Shown here one piece after another: positions 26,172 through 35,830 of a stretch of 64,000 nt of DNA (the first letter of the stretch is position 1; every line of letters starts with the position of its first letter). Location: NCBI RefSeq assembly GCF_900104575.1, contig NZ_LT629731.1, positions 446,189 through 510,188 of the forward strand, in the 5' to 3' direction. Source of the DNA: Bacillus tuaregi (lineage in GTDB: Bacteria; Bacillota; Bacilli; Bacillales; Cytobacillaceae). A program made the position numbers and the translations under genes. Below the pieces are notes generated by a model. The model saw nothing but the letters and a program-made list of their open reading frames with translations. It was not told the DNA's origin and ran no database searches.

Positions 26172-26521
26172 AACATGATTATACGGATGTGAAAAATATC
26201 TATATTGTTTGTGGAAAAACGGATATGAGAAAGGGCATTGACGGATTAGCTGCCCTGGTTCAAGATTCTCTTGAATTAGATCCTTATGGGGATTCGATAT
26301 TTCTTTTTTCCGGATGGAAGAAAGATAGATATAAATGTTTATATTTTGATGGAGATGGTTTTGCCCTTCTCTATAAGCGTTTAGATAATGGGAAGTTACA
26401 ATGGCCTAAAGATGAACAAGCAGTACGTAATCTATCCCAAAAACAGCTCAGGTGGCTGCTCGAAGGCTTAGCTATTCAGCAACCAAAAGCTATTCAATCA
26501 TCGGAAAAAGGAACTTTTTAA
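26165..26521 (+). CDS. tnpB: IS66 accessory protein TnpB (IS66 Orf2)
   Basis: A 118-residue protein with the family signature IYIVCGKTDMRKGIDGLA near the N-terminus and FSGWKKDRYKCLYFDGDGF in the middle. The start is TTG at 26165 or GTG at 26168, overlapping the tnpA stop. It is unrelated to the RNA-guided TnpB nuclease of IS200/IS605 elements despite the shared name. Confidence 0.9.
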   Translation: MVKHDYTDVKNIYIVCGKTDMRKGIDGLAALVQDSLELDPYGDSIFLFSGWKKDRYKCLYFDGDGFALLYKRLDNGKLQWPKDEQAVRNLSQKQLRWLLEGLAIQQPKAIQSSEKGTF

Positions 26522-26602
26522 ACACTATTATTTTTTCTTTATCTCCACGTTCGAACTGGTTATAATAATAAGAACGAAAACGAACGGAAAGTGGTGAATG
26601 AT

Positions 26603-28183
26603 ATGGTGAAAGCTTCTTCTACGAATGAAAATCAGAACGAGAAAATAATTCGGCTGCTTGAAGAGCAGTTGGCTCATTCAAATCAACAAAACAAAGAATT
26701 ATCGAAACAGATTGAAGCATTAACCGATCAAGTACGCCATTTAACTAAGCTTTTATATGGATCAAAAACTGAAAAAACGAAATATAACGCACCAGACGGG
26801 CAAGGTACGTTATTTGATGATGACCCGGTTTTTAGCGAACCTGAGCACACAGAAGAACAAAGCCAACAGACTATTTCTTATACTGTTGTACGAAAAGTTC
26901 AAAAGAAAAAACGAAATGATTCACTGCATGATGGCATTGAAGTAGAAGCTATCCACCATCATCCGGAAAATACGACTTGTGACTGTTGCCAAGACCAAAT
27001 GATTGAAATAGGCAGTTCAATCGTACGTGAAGAGGCTGAATTTATTCCTGCCAGAATGAAGAAAATACAACATATTGAGCATGCATATGAATGTAAGAAT
27101 TGTAAAAGTGATCTATCTCAAAAAGCGCAAATAAAACGTGGAAAAGCACCGCAACCTCCCATTCAACGTAGTATCGCTGGTCCAAGCGTTCTTGCCAAAG
27201 TAATACATGATAAGTTTTCACTATACTTACCACTATACCGACAGGTAAAGGAATGGGATCGTTCTGGTCTGAGTACTAATGATAAGAACCTTTCAAATTG
27301 GGTTATTCGTGCATCGCATGATTGGCTATTGCCTATTTACGAGAATATGAAGCATTTAATGATGTCTAAATCGCTCATGCATGTCGATGAAACATATGCA
27401 CAAATTATCAATCGATCCGATGGGAAATCTGGACAAACCAATGCTTATAATTGGGTATTTCGAAGTGTGCCGAGTCAAGGACCAATAATAACTCTATTTC
27501 AAAGTTCATTATCACGTGGTCGATCTGTTCTTGAAAATTTCATTAAAGGATTTTCCGGAACGATTATTTGTGATGGTTATTCTGCCTATGACAAAATTGA
27601 AGGTGTCACTTTCGCCAATTGCCTTGCGCACGTTCGTCGCTATTGGTTAAAAGTGGAGAGCAAAAACGGACATATCGGTGTAAAATATTGCGATGAATTA
27701 TATCGATTGGAAAGGCAATTCAAACACTTGTCTCCAAGTAAGCGCAGAAAAAAACGACAAAAATACTCAAGGCCAATCCTTGAGGAATTTCTAGACTGGG
27801 TTGAAAAATCCCCATTCTTCGGCAAAAATGCGCTTGCGAAGGCAGCAGAATATACCTTAAACAGAGCGAATGGTTTAAAAGCATTTTTGATGGATGGTCG
27901 TATTGAAATTGATAATAATCCAGCTGAAAATGCCATCCGTCCAAGTGTAGTGGGCCGAAAGAACTGGATCCACTCAGTAAGTGAGGCTGGCGCAAAGGCC
28001 AATGCCATCTGTTTAAGTATTGCAGAAACTGCAAAAGCAAATGGTGTGGATTTTTATCGCTATCTATTGAAGTTACTGACGGATTTACCTAATCTAGATA
28101 TCTATCAACAATCGGATATTTTAAATCAATATATGCCTTGGTCAAAAATGATCCAAGCTGAATGTGGAATTAACATGAAATAG
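26603..28183 (+). CDS. tnpC: IS66 transposase TnpC
   Basis: The ATG at 26603 (MVKASSTNENQ) is the likeliest start. The 526-residue DDE transposase has an N-terminal leucine-zipper-like helix at about 15-60 and a zinc-binding region with CDCCQ and CKNC at about 130-165. The catalytic acids are in MHVDETYAQI and ICDGYSAYD, and NNPAENAIRP supplies the final Glu. It is full-length and uninterrupted, so the element is potentially functional. Confidence 0.93.
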   Translation: MVKASSTNENQNEKIIRLLEEQLAHSNQQNKELSKQIEALTDQVRHLTKLLYGSKTEKTKYNAPDGQGTLFDDDPVFSEPEHTEEQSQQTISYTVVRKVQKKKRNDSLHDGIEVEAIHHHPENTTCDCCQDQMIEIGSSIVREEAEFIPARMKKIQHIEHAYECKNCKSDLSQKAQIKRGKAPQPPIQRSIAGPSVLAKVIHDKFSLYLPLYRQVKEWDRSGLSTNDKNLSNWVIRASHDWLLPIYENMKHLMMSKSLMHVDETYAQIINRSDGKSGQTNAYNWVFRSVPSQGPIITLFQSSLSRGRSVLENFIKGFSGTIICDGYSAYDKIEGVTFANCLAHVRRYWLKVESKNGHIGVKYCDELYRLERQFKHLSPSKRRKKRQKYSRPILEEFLDWVEKSPFFGKNALAKAAEYTLNRANGLKAFLMDGRIEIDNNPAENAIRPSVVGRKNWIHSVSEAGAKANAICLSIAETAKANGVDFYRYLLKLLTDLPNLDIYQQSDILNQYMPWSKMIQAECGINMK

Positions 28184-28266
28184 CCGTACATCTGACAAAA
28201 AAAGTCATGATATACGGCTATTTGTCATGCATACCGGAAAGGTGCGCTTATTTTTATAATTCGGGC

Positions 28267-29286
28267 TTACAATTGAACTAGCGGCTTCTCAACAAATGAA
28301 TGCACCAGACAGCCGATAATCAGCATCAAAGCTAGAAGAATCATGCTCGTCAGCCAACCGCCTAGATAATCGTAAACAGAAAGTACACTAAATAACTCTG
28401 ATAACAAATCTAGGGCGAAATTATGAGATAAGTAGATTGAAAAAGCTGCATTTCCGATATAATTAAAGATTCTTGGAATTTTGTAATCCTTTTGCATATC
28501 TAGTGATCCCAGCCCGAGGATGATGAGCGCCGAAGCTAAACCTGTTCCCATATCAAAGCTGATGGGAATTAAAGGGTGAATCGAGTTAATCCATATGATG
28601 GGAAATCCCAATCCACCTAGAATGAGCATAAAAACGGATAGCTTTGCTTTTATTTTAAAATGAGTAATAGCATAGGCACAGAAGATTCCTGCTAGAAAGA
28701 TTAGATTATATTGATTGAAAAAGAAGCGGATTAAATAGTGATCAATATAAAGGTAACCAAAGGAAAACGCTAGTGTTAACAATGCCCAGATGGCTATGAT
28801 GACTTTTGATAGTTTCACATAGGACAAGAACAATAGGGAAAAAACGAGATAAAAAAATACCGTATGAACTAATGACCAGGCAACGTTGAGGACTGGTTCA
28901 AGCTCTCTTGGACTTTGGACAAGCAGAAAGGAAGTAATGAGAGTGTCCATATCGGTCTCATGTCCCACACTAAAGTCTGAATTAAGGAATATAACTAATA
29001 AAAACAAGCAGGTTAGCAGCCAGTAAAGTGGATAAATTCTTATAAGCCGATTTAGCAAGAGGCCTTTAAGCTGCTGGGTTTGGCCAAAGTTTTTATGGTA
29101 AATGTAATACATCATAAACCCAGATAATGCAAAAAAGTAATTCACGCCACCTGAAATGGGAATATAGGAAAATCCAAATAAATTATAGTCAAAATAGGCC
29201 ATCATGGTTCCTGATAAATGAAACAGCATCACCATAAAGGGAACGAGTGCCCGAGAAAACTGTATCAATTCTAATTTTTTTCTCAT
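28267..29286 (-). CDS. Acyltransferase-3 family membrane protein, C-terminus cut by IS66
   Basis: The start is the ATG at 29286, nine bases behind AGGAG. The ATG nine bases further upstream directly abuts that site and is unlikely; the paralogue at 48730 has the same arrangement. The 339-residue protein has about ten hydrophobic helices and the OafA/acyltransferase-3 pattern: ELIQFSRALVPFMVMLFH near the start with its conserved His, GVNYFFALSGFMM, and RLIRIYPLYW. Such enzymes move acetyl or other acyl groups from the cytoplasm onto extracellular glycans. The stop TAA comes from the IS66 end. The loss is 20 cytoplasmic residues, so activity may persist. It is the last gene of the exopolysaccharide operon running from 33964. 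Confidence 0.88.
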   Translation of the reverse strand: MRKKLELIQFSRALVPFMVMLFHLSGTMMAYFDYNLFGFSYIPISGGVNYFFALSGFMMYYIYHKNFGQTQQLKGLLLNRLIRIYPLYWLLTCLFLLVIFLNSDFSVGHETDMDTLITSFLLVQSPRELEPVLNVAWSLVHTVFFYLVFSLLFLSYVKLSKVIIAIWALLTLAFSFGYLYIDHYLIRFFFNQYNLIFLAGIFCAYAITHFKIKAKLSVFMLILGGLGFPIIWINSIHPLIPISFDMGTGLASALIILGLGSLDMQKDYKIPRIFNYIGNAAFSIYLSHNFALDLLSELFSVLSVYDYLGGWLTSMILLALMLIIGCLVHSFVEKPLVQL

Positions 29287-29317
29287 CCGATACATCTCCT
29301 AATATGCAATCTAACTT

Positions 29318-30619
29318 CTATAACCATTGTTCCTTTTCGCCGGCTCTTTCCATAAACAGCATAACCAAAAGCCGAATACTATCACTGTAGTACTTACTAG
29401 TTTCATGCGGACCAAGATCCTTTGTCATATTGTCCCATAAACGATTCAGCCACTCTTGATTTTCTTCATCTATAGAAGCACTTGCGGCAAAAGGAGCGAT
29501 AAAAGAAATATCTGAGAAAGAAACGAGTGCATCTCCGTCCAAATTATAGCCAGCCTTAATACTAGAAGGATGACCTTCGGTGGCTTCCATGACCCATGAA
29601 TTGATTTTTTCTAGCTGCATCTTCACTTCCTTATCCTTTGTAAAAATGTAGCCAGCGGCTAATCTCCATGGTACTCGACAGGCATTATATGAATAGTACG
29701 GGTCCTTTTCCCCTTCAAGAAAATAAGAATCTACCGGAACCCATTCCCCATTTTGTTTCCAAATAAAATCAGGCAATAATCCTGTGTTAGAACTATAATG
29801 GTCTTGAATCAGGCTAGTCAGCTTAATCATCTTATCTAAAACCTTTTTCCATCGATCATCACCTGTTACCTCATAAAATACAGCGATATGGCCAACCATC
29901 CAATCGGATGTTCTAGTGGCTGTTCCATACTTTGGATCATCGTCTTTTACCCAATCCCCAAGCTTTAACGTCCACTCATTAGGATTGACAACTGAGTCCA
30001 TCAACGCGTTGATGATCCAAATGGCCTCCTGCCGATAGTTAATCGTCCCATCGCTTCCCCAGAGCTGATCAGCCAGCAGCAGTGCATAGGCGATATCCAT
30101 ATCACCATCCGTGGCAGAGCCGGTAAACTGTCCACTTTTGTCATCCTTCATTGAACCATCCTCTTGTCGATACTGTCTCCAGACCATAAAAGAATCGTTG
30201 CGATCAGAAGGATGATCTTTAGTATATCGAAACATTCCATCAAAAATTTTCTTCGTCTTGATGCCAAACTGCTCCTCCGACATGACCATAATTAGCATTC
30301 CGTAGCCTTGAGCCTCAGAAACCGTATTTTGATCATTATCATAGGACACATAATACTGATTTCCATCTAGTTGCTTTACATACTGTTCCTTCCATGCTTC
30401 AAAAGCATACTGAACCGTTTCTTTTCTCTGTTTCACGGAGACATGATCCGGAAAGATGGTGTCTCCGTGTTGCTGTTGTTCTTCTAAGTCAAGATTGGCA
30501 GGAAGCTCTTCGGCCTCCGGGTTATCAGGTGAAATAGGAGATTTTTTTTGTAAAGAGTTGAACAAAATCACTATGAAAATGAAAATAATGGATATTATTA
30601 TGAATATAAGTTTTTTCAC
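29318..30619 (-). CDS. Membrane-anchored glycosyl hydrolase family 8 enzyme
   Basis: The likely start is the GTG at 30619 (product beginning VKKLIFIII), 11 nt behind GGTGG. A GTG at 30634 overlaps that site. The product of about 433 residues has one N-terminal transmembrane helix, a short linker and a GH8 domain from about 60 on. VSEAQGYGMLIMV carries the general acid Glu, and SATDGDMDIAYALLLADQLW is the family signature with its catalytic-site Asp. GH8 enzymes cut beta-1,4 glucan, chitosan or related polymers, and many exopolysaccharide operons include one to trim the product. The deacetylase/GT2 gene 24 nt upstream suggests the substrate is that polymer. Confidence 0.9.
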   Translation of the reverse strand: MKKLIFIIISIIFIFIVILFNSLQKKSPISPDNPEAEELPANLDLEEQQQHGDTIFPDHVSVKQRKETVQYAFEAWKEQYVKQLDGNQYYVSYDNDQNTVSEAQGYGMLIMVMSEEQFGIKTKKIFDGMFRYTKDHPSDRNDSFMVWRQYRQEDGSMKDDKSGQFTGSATDGDMDIAYALLLADQLWGSDGTINYRQEAIWIINALMDSVVNPNEWTLKLGDWVKDDDPKYGTATRTSDWMVGHIAVFYEVTGDDRWKKVLDKMIKLTSLIQDHYSSNTGLLPDFIWKQNGEWVPVDSYFLEGEKDPYYSYNACRVPWRLAAGYIFTKDKEVKMQLEKINSWVMEATEGHPSSIKAGYNLDGDALVSFSDISFIAPFAASASIDEENQEWLNRLWDNMTKDLGPHETSKYYSDSIRLLVMLFMERAGEKEQWL

Positions 30620-30658
30620 TTCTTGCAATACCACCTAAGACTTCTTTATTTCCACTTA

Positions 30659-33600
30659 TTACGCACCATAATTGGCTTTCTTTTTTCGATTTTCTTCAAA
30701 TTCTGATTGCAGCACACTGCCGGTTCGTTGTAATTTATTCCAGCCCAGCAGCTGTCCTTTGATGGCAAACAAAACTGATTTCCACACAACATAGGTAAAG
30801 AACTGGCGGTAGATAATCCGCTGTATGAACAGTGAGAATAATGGTTTTTTCTTTTCTTTTTCTAAACTAAACGCATAGGCAGCAATCAGGGTATCAACGA
30901 TTAAAAATGCCAAGTAAAAATAAGCGACAAACATATGACCGTTCGTAAGGGCAAGGATCAGAATAATGTCTGCGACTGGGGCAGTTGCCAGTAGGACATA
31001 TTGGAAGATCATGTTTGGCAGGGCAATATACCCAAGCTTTTTATTTTTCTTAGCAAATAAGGCTTCCCTGTGCTTCCATATGCATTGCAAAATGCCAAAG
31101 GTCCAGCGATAGCGCTGCTTGATAAAGCTTTTCAGATCCTCCGGTGCCTCGGTATAGGCAATGGCATTCACTTCACTTTTAATCCTGTAGCCTTTACGTA
31201 ATAGCTTCATCGTGGCATCTGTATCTTCAGCTAACGTATCCTCCTCGAATAAATGAACCTCCATCATCGCGCTTTTTCTCCAAGCCCCAATCGCCCCCGG
31301 CACAACTGTAATGCTATCTAGCTCATCAAACGCTCGTTTCTCTAGGTTAAACCCTGTGACATATTCAATATGCTGCCACCAGGTTAACAGATTTTTGCGG
31401 TTACCGATTTTTACATTCCCTGCGACAGCACCAACAATGGGATCGACAAAATGTCTAACAATGATGGTGAGCGTGTCTTCAGCAATGACCGTATCGGCAT
31501 CTAACGTAACAATGATGTCAGCAGAAGCGTTCTGAAATCCAAGATTTAATGCCGAGGCTTTCCCTCCGTTTTCTTTTCGTAACAAACGTACGTTGGAATA
31601 TTTACTACATTCGGTTTCCACTATGCTCGCCGTCTGATCTGTTGAACCATCGTCCACAATAATCAGCTCAAATCTTGGATAACGGCTTTTCATGATGGAA
31701 TGAATGGTTTTCCCGATTACTTTATCTTCGTTGTATGCAGCAATCAAAACGGAAACAAATGGCTGGTAGGAATCATTAAACCTTCGATGCTTGCTTTTTC
31801 GTTTTTGTTTTAAGCTGAAAAAGAGCAGGATAGTCAAACGGAACAGCCCGACAATAATTAACAGGTATAAGAAAAACTTAATCGATTTAATTAGCGCAGC
31901 TTGGAAGGATGAACCATATAAATAAAATGGCTTCATCGATTCCTCCGTTTTTTGTACAGCCGGCATAACGGCGCTTCGTTCCATCCCTACTAATTCACTA
32001 GCAGGTACAATGGAATAGTCATTCGCTTTTAACCACTCGATAATTTTTGGCAGTGCCTTAATCGTTGCACTCCGATCTCCTCCAGAATCATGTAATAGAA
32101 TCGTGTGACCATTCTGCACTTTGGCGGTAACTTCTTTCACAATTTCCTCTGCTGATATTCCACTCCAATCCTTGGGATCTATCGTCGAACTAACCACTGT
32201 GTATCCTAAATCTTGAATTTTAAGAATTCGCTCCATCACTTCCTCCGATGGAAGCTCATTTGGACCGTCATTGATTGATAAATATGGTGGACGAAACATG
32301 TTGATGGAATGTCCAGTAATCCCTTGTATGACTCGTTGAGTAGAGTTTAGCTCAAACTTCAATTGTTTTTCTGAAATGGTCATAACATCTGTATGTGTAA
32401 AGGTATGACTGCCAATTTCATGACCCTCTTTATAGATTCTGTTTGTAAGCTCAGGATACATAGCAGCATTTTGGCCAATTAGGAAAAAGGCGGCTTTGAC
32501 ATCATGCTTCTTTAAGATCTCAAGAATTTTCCCTGTATATTTTGGGTTCGGCCCATCATCAAAGGAAATGGCGACCTTTTTCTCATCTACACCATATTGT
32601 TTGAGTAAATAGGGAGTTGGATATTTTATATATTTTTCCTTTTTTATTAAGTTATTGTTAAGCTCGAAACTTCTCTTGCCTTCTGATTCAACAGTCGTCA
32701 CCTGTAAGAAATCTCCGGACCCTTCCGTCGCTGTAGCTGCTCGGTTTGGAATCGTTTCTAAATCTTTTGGATTCGCATGGTTTGTTGAGAATAATCTCCA
32801 GATCGTTGGGTCTTCTGAACCAATGTTCCAGACTCCAATGGAAGAGATTTGGTTGGTTTGTGCTATTTTCATTTGATTATAAAAGGTTGCTGCGTCTAAT
32901 AACCAAATCATGTGTTCTTCCTCTTGTTCCATATAACGAACGTACGGAGTGAAGAAATCCTGATTCCACTGGATTTGGAGATTCTCCCGATTAACCATTT
33001 CCATCAAAGTGGAGAAATGATGGGGGGTTGCAGGTTCACCAGTAGTTACATTCCAGTCATAACCATAGTTAGCTAAACATAACACCAGCTTTTCTTTGGC
33101 ACCATGATATTGATTAATCAATTCCTGAGTCCATTGAAAGGATGCTAATGGGCCGGGCTCCCCTTGTTCGATATGCTGGTCAAAAGCTTTAACAATTAAA
33201 TGATCGGATACATCTGAAAGTAGCTGTGTATCATACGTATCATCGCCCAAGCGAACAAATAAGGTTAGCAGTAATCCAGATTGATGAAAGGACTGATAGA
33301 GCTTTGTCACAAACTGATTATAGAAATCTTTATCTTCCCAGTATACATCCTCGAAATTTAAATGGACGCCCTGGTAGTCTTTTGTTGTCATAGTACTTAT
33401 TAGATTTTGAATCATTTGATCTTGTGTTTGAGGATTTGAAAGCCAGTTATGAACGTCATCGGCCGTGCTATTTTCATCAAGAGTAATGGAGGGGATAATC
33501 TGTACACCATGTTCCCTTGCTAAGTGATCAATTTTTGCTTCTGCATTATCAATGATGTTACCATCTTTGTTGAAGTAAAACCAATCGGGGATAAGTACGT

Positions 33601-33964
33601 CAATGGTATCAATATTTTCCTTAAGGGAAACCTGATTCTCTCTATTGGAATGATTCTCAGACTGATAAAAAGTAAATATCTTTGGTTTTGTTTCTTGTCC
33701 CGTTATGCTGATAGTCTCAAGTGGATTCAACGTTCCATCAAGGGTAACGAGATGAGAAACCGGAGAATTGATTGGTCTAATGGTGCTATTATTTATCTCA
33801 AGTTCAGCTAAGTTAGGTCTGTCAAGTAATCCTTTTACGATGAAAAATAGGAAAATAATCGCTACCAAGGAAATTAGACTAAAGCTTAATTTTGAATACT
33901 TCCATCTCCTTCCAGTTTTTTCGAAAAATATAAATTTTTTAGGTCCTTTCTCATCCTTTTTCAT
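30659..33964 (-). CDS. GH18-like / polysaccharide deacetylase / GT2 fusion protein
   Basis: A 1101-residue membrane protein with three modules. After a transmembrane helix (about 25-45), residues about 90-400 resemble family 18 glycosidases (GVHLNFEDVYWE with a candidate catalytic Glu; NYGYDWNVTTGEPATPHHF). A complete NodB/CE4 deacetylase follows at about 460-650: FDDGP, GSHTFTH, RPPYL, DPKDW and LLHD cover its five motifs. After a second membrane helix comes a processive GT2 domain (about 735-965): IVDDGS, LDADT, LAEDTD and QRYRW. More transmembrane helices end the protein. One polypeptide could thus polymerise a beta-linked N-acetyl sugar, deacetylate it outside, and bind or cut it. First gene of the operon; a SinR-like palindrome lies 38 bp upstream. 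Confidence 0.92.
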   Translation of the reverse strand: MKKDEKGPKKFIFFEKTGRRWKYSKLSFSLISLVAIIFLFFIVKGLLDRPNLAELEINNSTIRPINSPVSHLVTLDGTLNPLETISITGQETKPKIFTFYQSENHSNRENQVSLKENIDTIDVLIPDWFYFNKDGNIIDNAEAKIDHLAREHGVQIIPSITLDENSTADDVHNWLSNPQTQDQMIQNLISTMTTKDYQGVHLNFEDVYWEDKDFYNQFVTKLYQSFHQSGLLLTLFVRLGDDTYDTQLLSDVSDHLIVKAFDQHIEQGEPGPLASFQWTQELINQYHGAKEKLVLCLANYGYDWNVTTGEPATPHHFSTLMEMVNRENLQIQWNQDFFTPYVRYMEQEEEHMIWLLDAATFYNQMKIAQTNQISSIGVWNIGSEDPTIWRLFSTNHANPKDLETIPNRAATATEGSGDFLQVTTVESEGKRSFELNNNLIKKEKYIKYPTPYLLKQYGVDEKKVAISFDDGPNPKYTGKILEILKKHDVKAAFFLIGQNAAMYPELTNRIYKEGHEIGSHTFTHTDVMTISEKQLKFELNSTQRVIQGITGHSINMFRPPYLSINDGPNELPSEEVMERILKIQDLGYTVVSSTIDPKDWSGISAEEIVKEVTAKVQNGHTILLHDSGGDRSATIKALPKIIEWLKANDYSIVPASELVGMERSAVMPAVQKTEESMKPFYLYGSSFQAALIKSIKFFLYLLIIVGLFRLTILLFFSLKQKRKSKHRRFNDSYQPFVSVLIAAYNEDKVIGKTIHSIMKSRYPRFELIIVDDGSTDQTASIVETECSKYSNVRLLRKENGGKASALNLGFQNASADIIVTLDADTVIAEDTLTIIVRHFVDPIVGAVAGNVKIGNRKNLLTWWQHIEYVTGFNLEKRAFDELDSITVVPGAIGAWRKSAMMEVHLFEEDTLAEDTDATMKLLRKGYRIKSEVNAIAYTEAPEDLKSFIKQRYRWTFGILQCIWKHREALFAKKNKKLGYIALPNMIFQYVLLATAPVADIILILALTNGHMFVAYFYLAFLIVDTLIAAYAFSLEKEKKKPLFSLFIQRIIYRQFFTYVVWKSVLFAIKGQLLGWNKLQRTGSVLQSEFEENRKKKANYGA

Positions 33965-34001
33965 TCATTTCCCTCGACCTTCTAACTTTAGTATGCTTCG
34001 T

Positions 34002-34017
34002 GTTCTTATTAACGAAC
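34002..34017. promoter_or_regulatory. SinR-like palindrome in front of the fusion-gene operon
   Basis: GTTCTTATTAACGAAC, inside an 18-bp dyad bounded by T and A, lies 38 bp before the minus-strand start at 33964. A possible -10 TATAGT sits beside it on that strand (34039-34044). It shares the GTTC-8-GAAC frame with the sites at 42173 and 48899. Confidence 0.5.
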
Positions 34018-34482
34018 ACCTAACTAAATAAAAAAGACTATAACAATGAATTAAGTATATTATAAAATTCAAATAATTCAATAAATATGTCAAAAAATCC
34101 TAAAAATAAACAATATACATATGATAGTAATAGTTATTATTTATAAAATAAGTATATTCATGCTCCTTTTATTTATTATTAGGTCCATTTAGGTGAGTTT
34201 CATTAGCGTAAAAGGGAATATTTGTAATGGTAAACATTGTAACGATGTCGAAAATTGCAGAATATAAGTATTATATTGGTGAGGTTCTATGAAATTGGTC
34301 AAATAATATTTGGGACCATTGGGAAACTGTATGGGGATTGAATGAAGTAAAGCGCTTTCTTTTTTACTATATAAATGGATTTAAAAAAGGGGCAAAGTTA
34401 TTTTATAAAAATAGATAGAATAATAAAAATAATCGTTTCTTAGAGAGTAGGGGTACCTTTTTAATAGTATAGATAACATTGG
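34018..34482. other. AT-rich divergent intergenic region
   Basis: Between the fusion-gene operon (minus) and the SLH gene at 34590 (plus). It is very A/T-rich, with no open frame or hairpin I can support. Confidence 0.4.
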
Positions 34483-34500
34483 ACGGGCGAATTTGATTTA
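34483..34500. repeat. Relic of the R2 repeat end
   Basis: GACGGGCGAATTTGATTT is identical to the right end of the repeat copies at 49232-49420 and 63718-63904. Nothing else of that repeat is visible here. Confidence 0.6.
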
Positions 34501-34589
34501 ATCATTTCCAGCTGAACGAAACCGCCACTACCTCAAACAAACCATGATATAATAGATCGAGTTCATAACAAGGAGTGTGCTTGAAAATA

Positions 34590-35621
34590 ATGAAACGATA
34601 CAAATCTATTTTCCTACTCCCGATATTATTTTTGTTGGGATTGTCATTAACAGCTCCAAAGATTGAGGCAGCTGAGCAGTCATTTACCGATTATCAAACA
34701 GGAAATTTTGGCTATGAGTCGGTTTCGCAATTAGTATCAGAGGGAATTATTCAAGGTTATAAGGATAATAGCTTCCAGCCTAGCCGGGCTGTGAATCGGA
34801 TGGAAACGGCAATCATGTTTAAACGGGCATTGCCGATAGAAGCCGTGATAAGTGGGTCGGGATTCAAGGATGTACCGGATACCTCCGAGTTTGCCCAGGC
34901 GACGGCTGCAGTGAAAACAGCAGGAATCTTTAAGGGTTCAACGAATGGAACATTTGGTTCAAATGACCTTTTAACAAGAGAACAAATGGCTTCCGTTATT
35001 GTCAGAGCATTTGGTTTCCAACCAAACTCAGCTGTCGCTGTTCCGTTAAATGATTTAGATCAAGTGTCTGCAGCACATCTTCATGATGTAAAGGTGTTAT
35101 ATCAAAACGGCATTACAGAGGGAAAGAAGAATGGCTCCTTTGATCCAAAGGGTACTGTGACAAGGGCAGAGTTCTCCGTATTTCTTGACCGAGCCTTGAA
35201 AAATATCCCAGGATTGATGGGGAATCTTCAGGCGAAGGTAACCAATACTGCCCTTAAAACTAGCGGTGGCATAGTCAATGGTCATGTAGCCTCTAATAAT
35301 AGAGGCATTCAAATAATCTATAATTTAACAACACAAAATAAGGAAAATACCTTCACAGAAGGAACGATTACTGTTTCCGAGGCTGTTACATTAAAAATTA
35401 CTCAGGCCCCTAGCTATGTGAAGCTTGTATTAAACGAAGGTGATTTTACACAGCAATTGACACAAGGAGTCAATAAGCTTTCCTTTGCTGACAAACTAAA
35501 CGGAATTAAGCTTGGTACTATTTCCTCCTTAGTCGATAATTTTTCATTACAAGGGATTATTAGTGATAGTAAAGGAAACAGTAAGCCGGTTACGATTCAT
35601 TTCATCGTAAAGCTGTATTAG
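34590..35621 (+). CDS. Small SLH-domain surface protein (pair C, second copy)
   Basis: The ATG at 34590 (MKRYKSIFLLPILF) follows AGGAGTG, with TATAAT at 34548-34553. The 343-residue product is collinear with the 24568 protein: signal peptide, three SLH domains (about 29-205; loop motifs VNRME, LTREQ and VTRAE), a shorter linker and one beta domain. The last two residues before the stop (LY) and the TAG itself come from a repeat element inserted at the 3' end, since the paralogue ends at FIVK. The Gly/Pro-rich linker of the paralogue is largely missing. Probably a functional surface protein with slightly altered C-terminus. Confidence 0.88.
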   Translation: MKRYKSIFLLPILFLLGLSLTAPKIEAAEQSFTDYQTGNFGYESVSQLVSEGIIQGYKDNSFQPSRAVNRMETAIMFKRALPIEAVISGSGFKDVPDTSEFAQATAAVKTAGIFKGSTNGTFGSNDLLTREQMASVIVRAFGFQPNSAVAVPLNDLDQVSAAHLHDVKVLYQNGITEGKKNGSFDPKGTVTRAEFSVFLDRALKNIPGLMGNLQAKVTNTALKTSGGIVNGHVASNNRGIQIIYNLTTQNKENTFTEGTITVSEAVTLKITQAPSYVKLVLNEGDFTQQLTQGVNKLSFADKLNGIKLGTISSLVDNFSLQGIISDSKGNSKPVTIHFIVKLY

Positions 35622-35793
35622 AGTACAATGTTGATTTTCCAGCAGGTTGATTGTAGTGGAAGGCACGCAGACTCCTGCAGAAGAAGCGAAACAGACGAGA
35701 CCCCGCAGACACGTAGTGTCGAGGAGACTCGGCGCTCGCCTGCGGAAAGCGAAGTGCCTGGAACGAAAATCAACACTCGTGTTTAACAGAGCC
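35612..35793. repeat. R1 repeat, copy a (MITE-like, about 180 bp)
   Basis: A GC-rich structured repeat bounded by an imperfect terminal inverted repeat, GCTGTATTAGAGTACA on the left and TGTTTAACAGAGCC on the right (consensus left end GGCTGTGTTAAA). Inner arms pair TTGATTGTAGTGGAAGGCAC with GTGCCTGGAACGAAAATCAA. Further copies are at 49440 and 57894, and a 3' fragment is at 55234. It lies between the stop codon and terminator of the SLH gene. Confidence 0.85.
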
Positions 35794-35830
35794 TATTGTA
35801 AAATAAAAATTGAATCATGATGGTTTAAGA

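Larger units (their letters stand above)
25893..28270. mobile_element. Complete IS66-family insertion sequence with 8-bp target duplication
   Basis: The element is 2378 bp long with terminal inverted repeats beginning GTAAGCCCG on the left and ending CGGGCTTAC on the right. It is flanked by the direct repeat AATTGAAC (25885-25892 and 28271-28278), the 8-bp duplication expected for IS66. It carries three genes in the usual IS66 order, all open, so it may still be active. It landed in the last codons of an acyltransferase gene. Confidence 0.95.

Noticed and set aside
26165-26521. RNA-guided TnpB nuclease that could partner the R2 repeats
   Set aside because: This TnpB is the small IS66 accessory protein, without RuvC motifs or zinc ribbon; only the name is shared.
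35612-35793. Coding sequence in R1 (short frames on both strands)
   Set aside because: Frames differ between copies and are interrupted; the structure is that of a non-coding inverted repeat.
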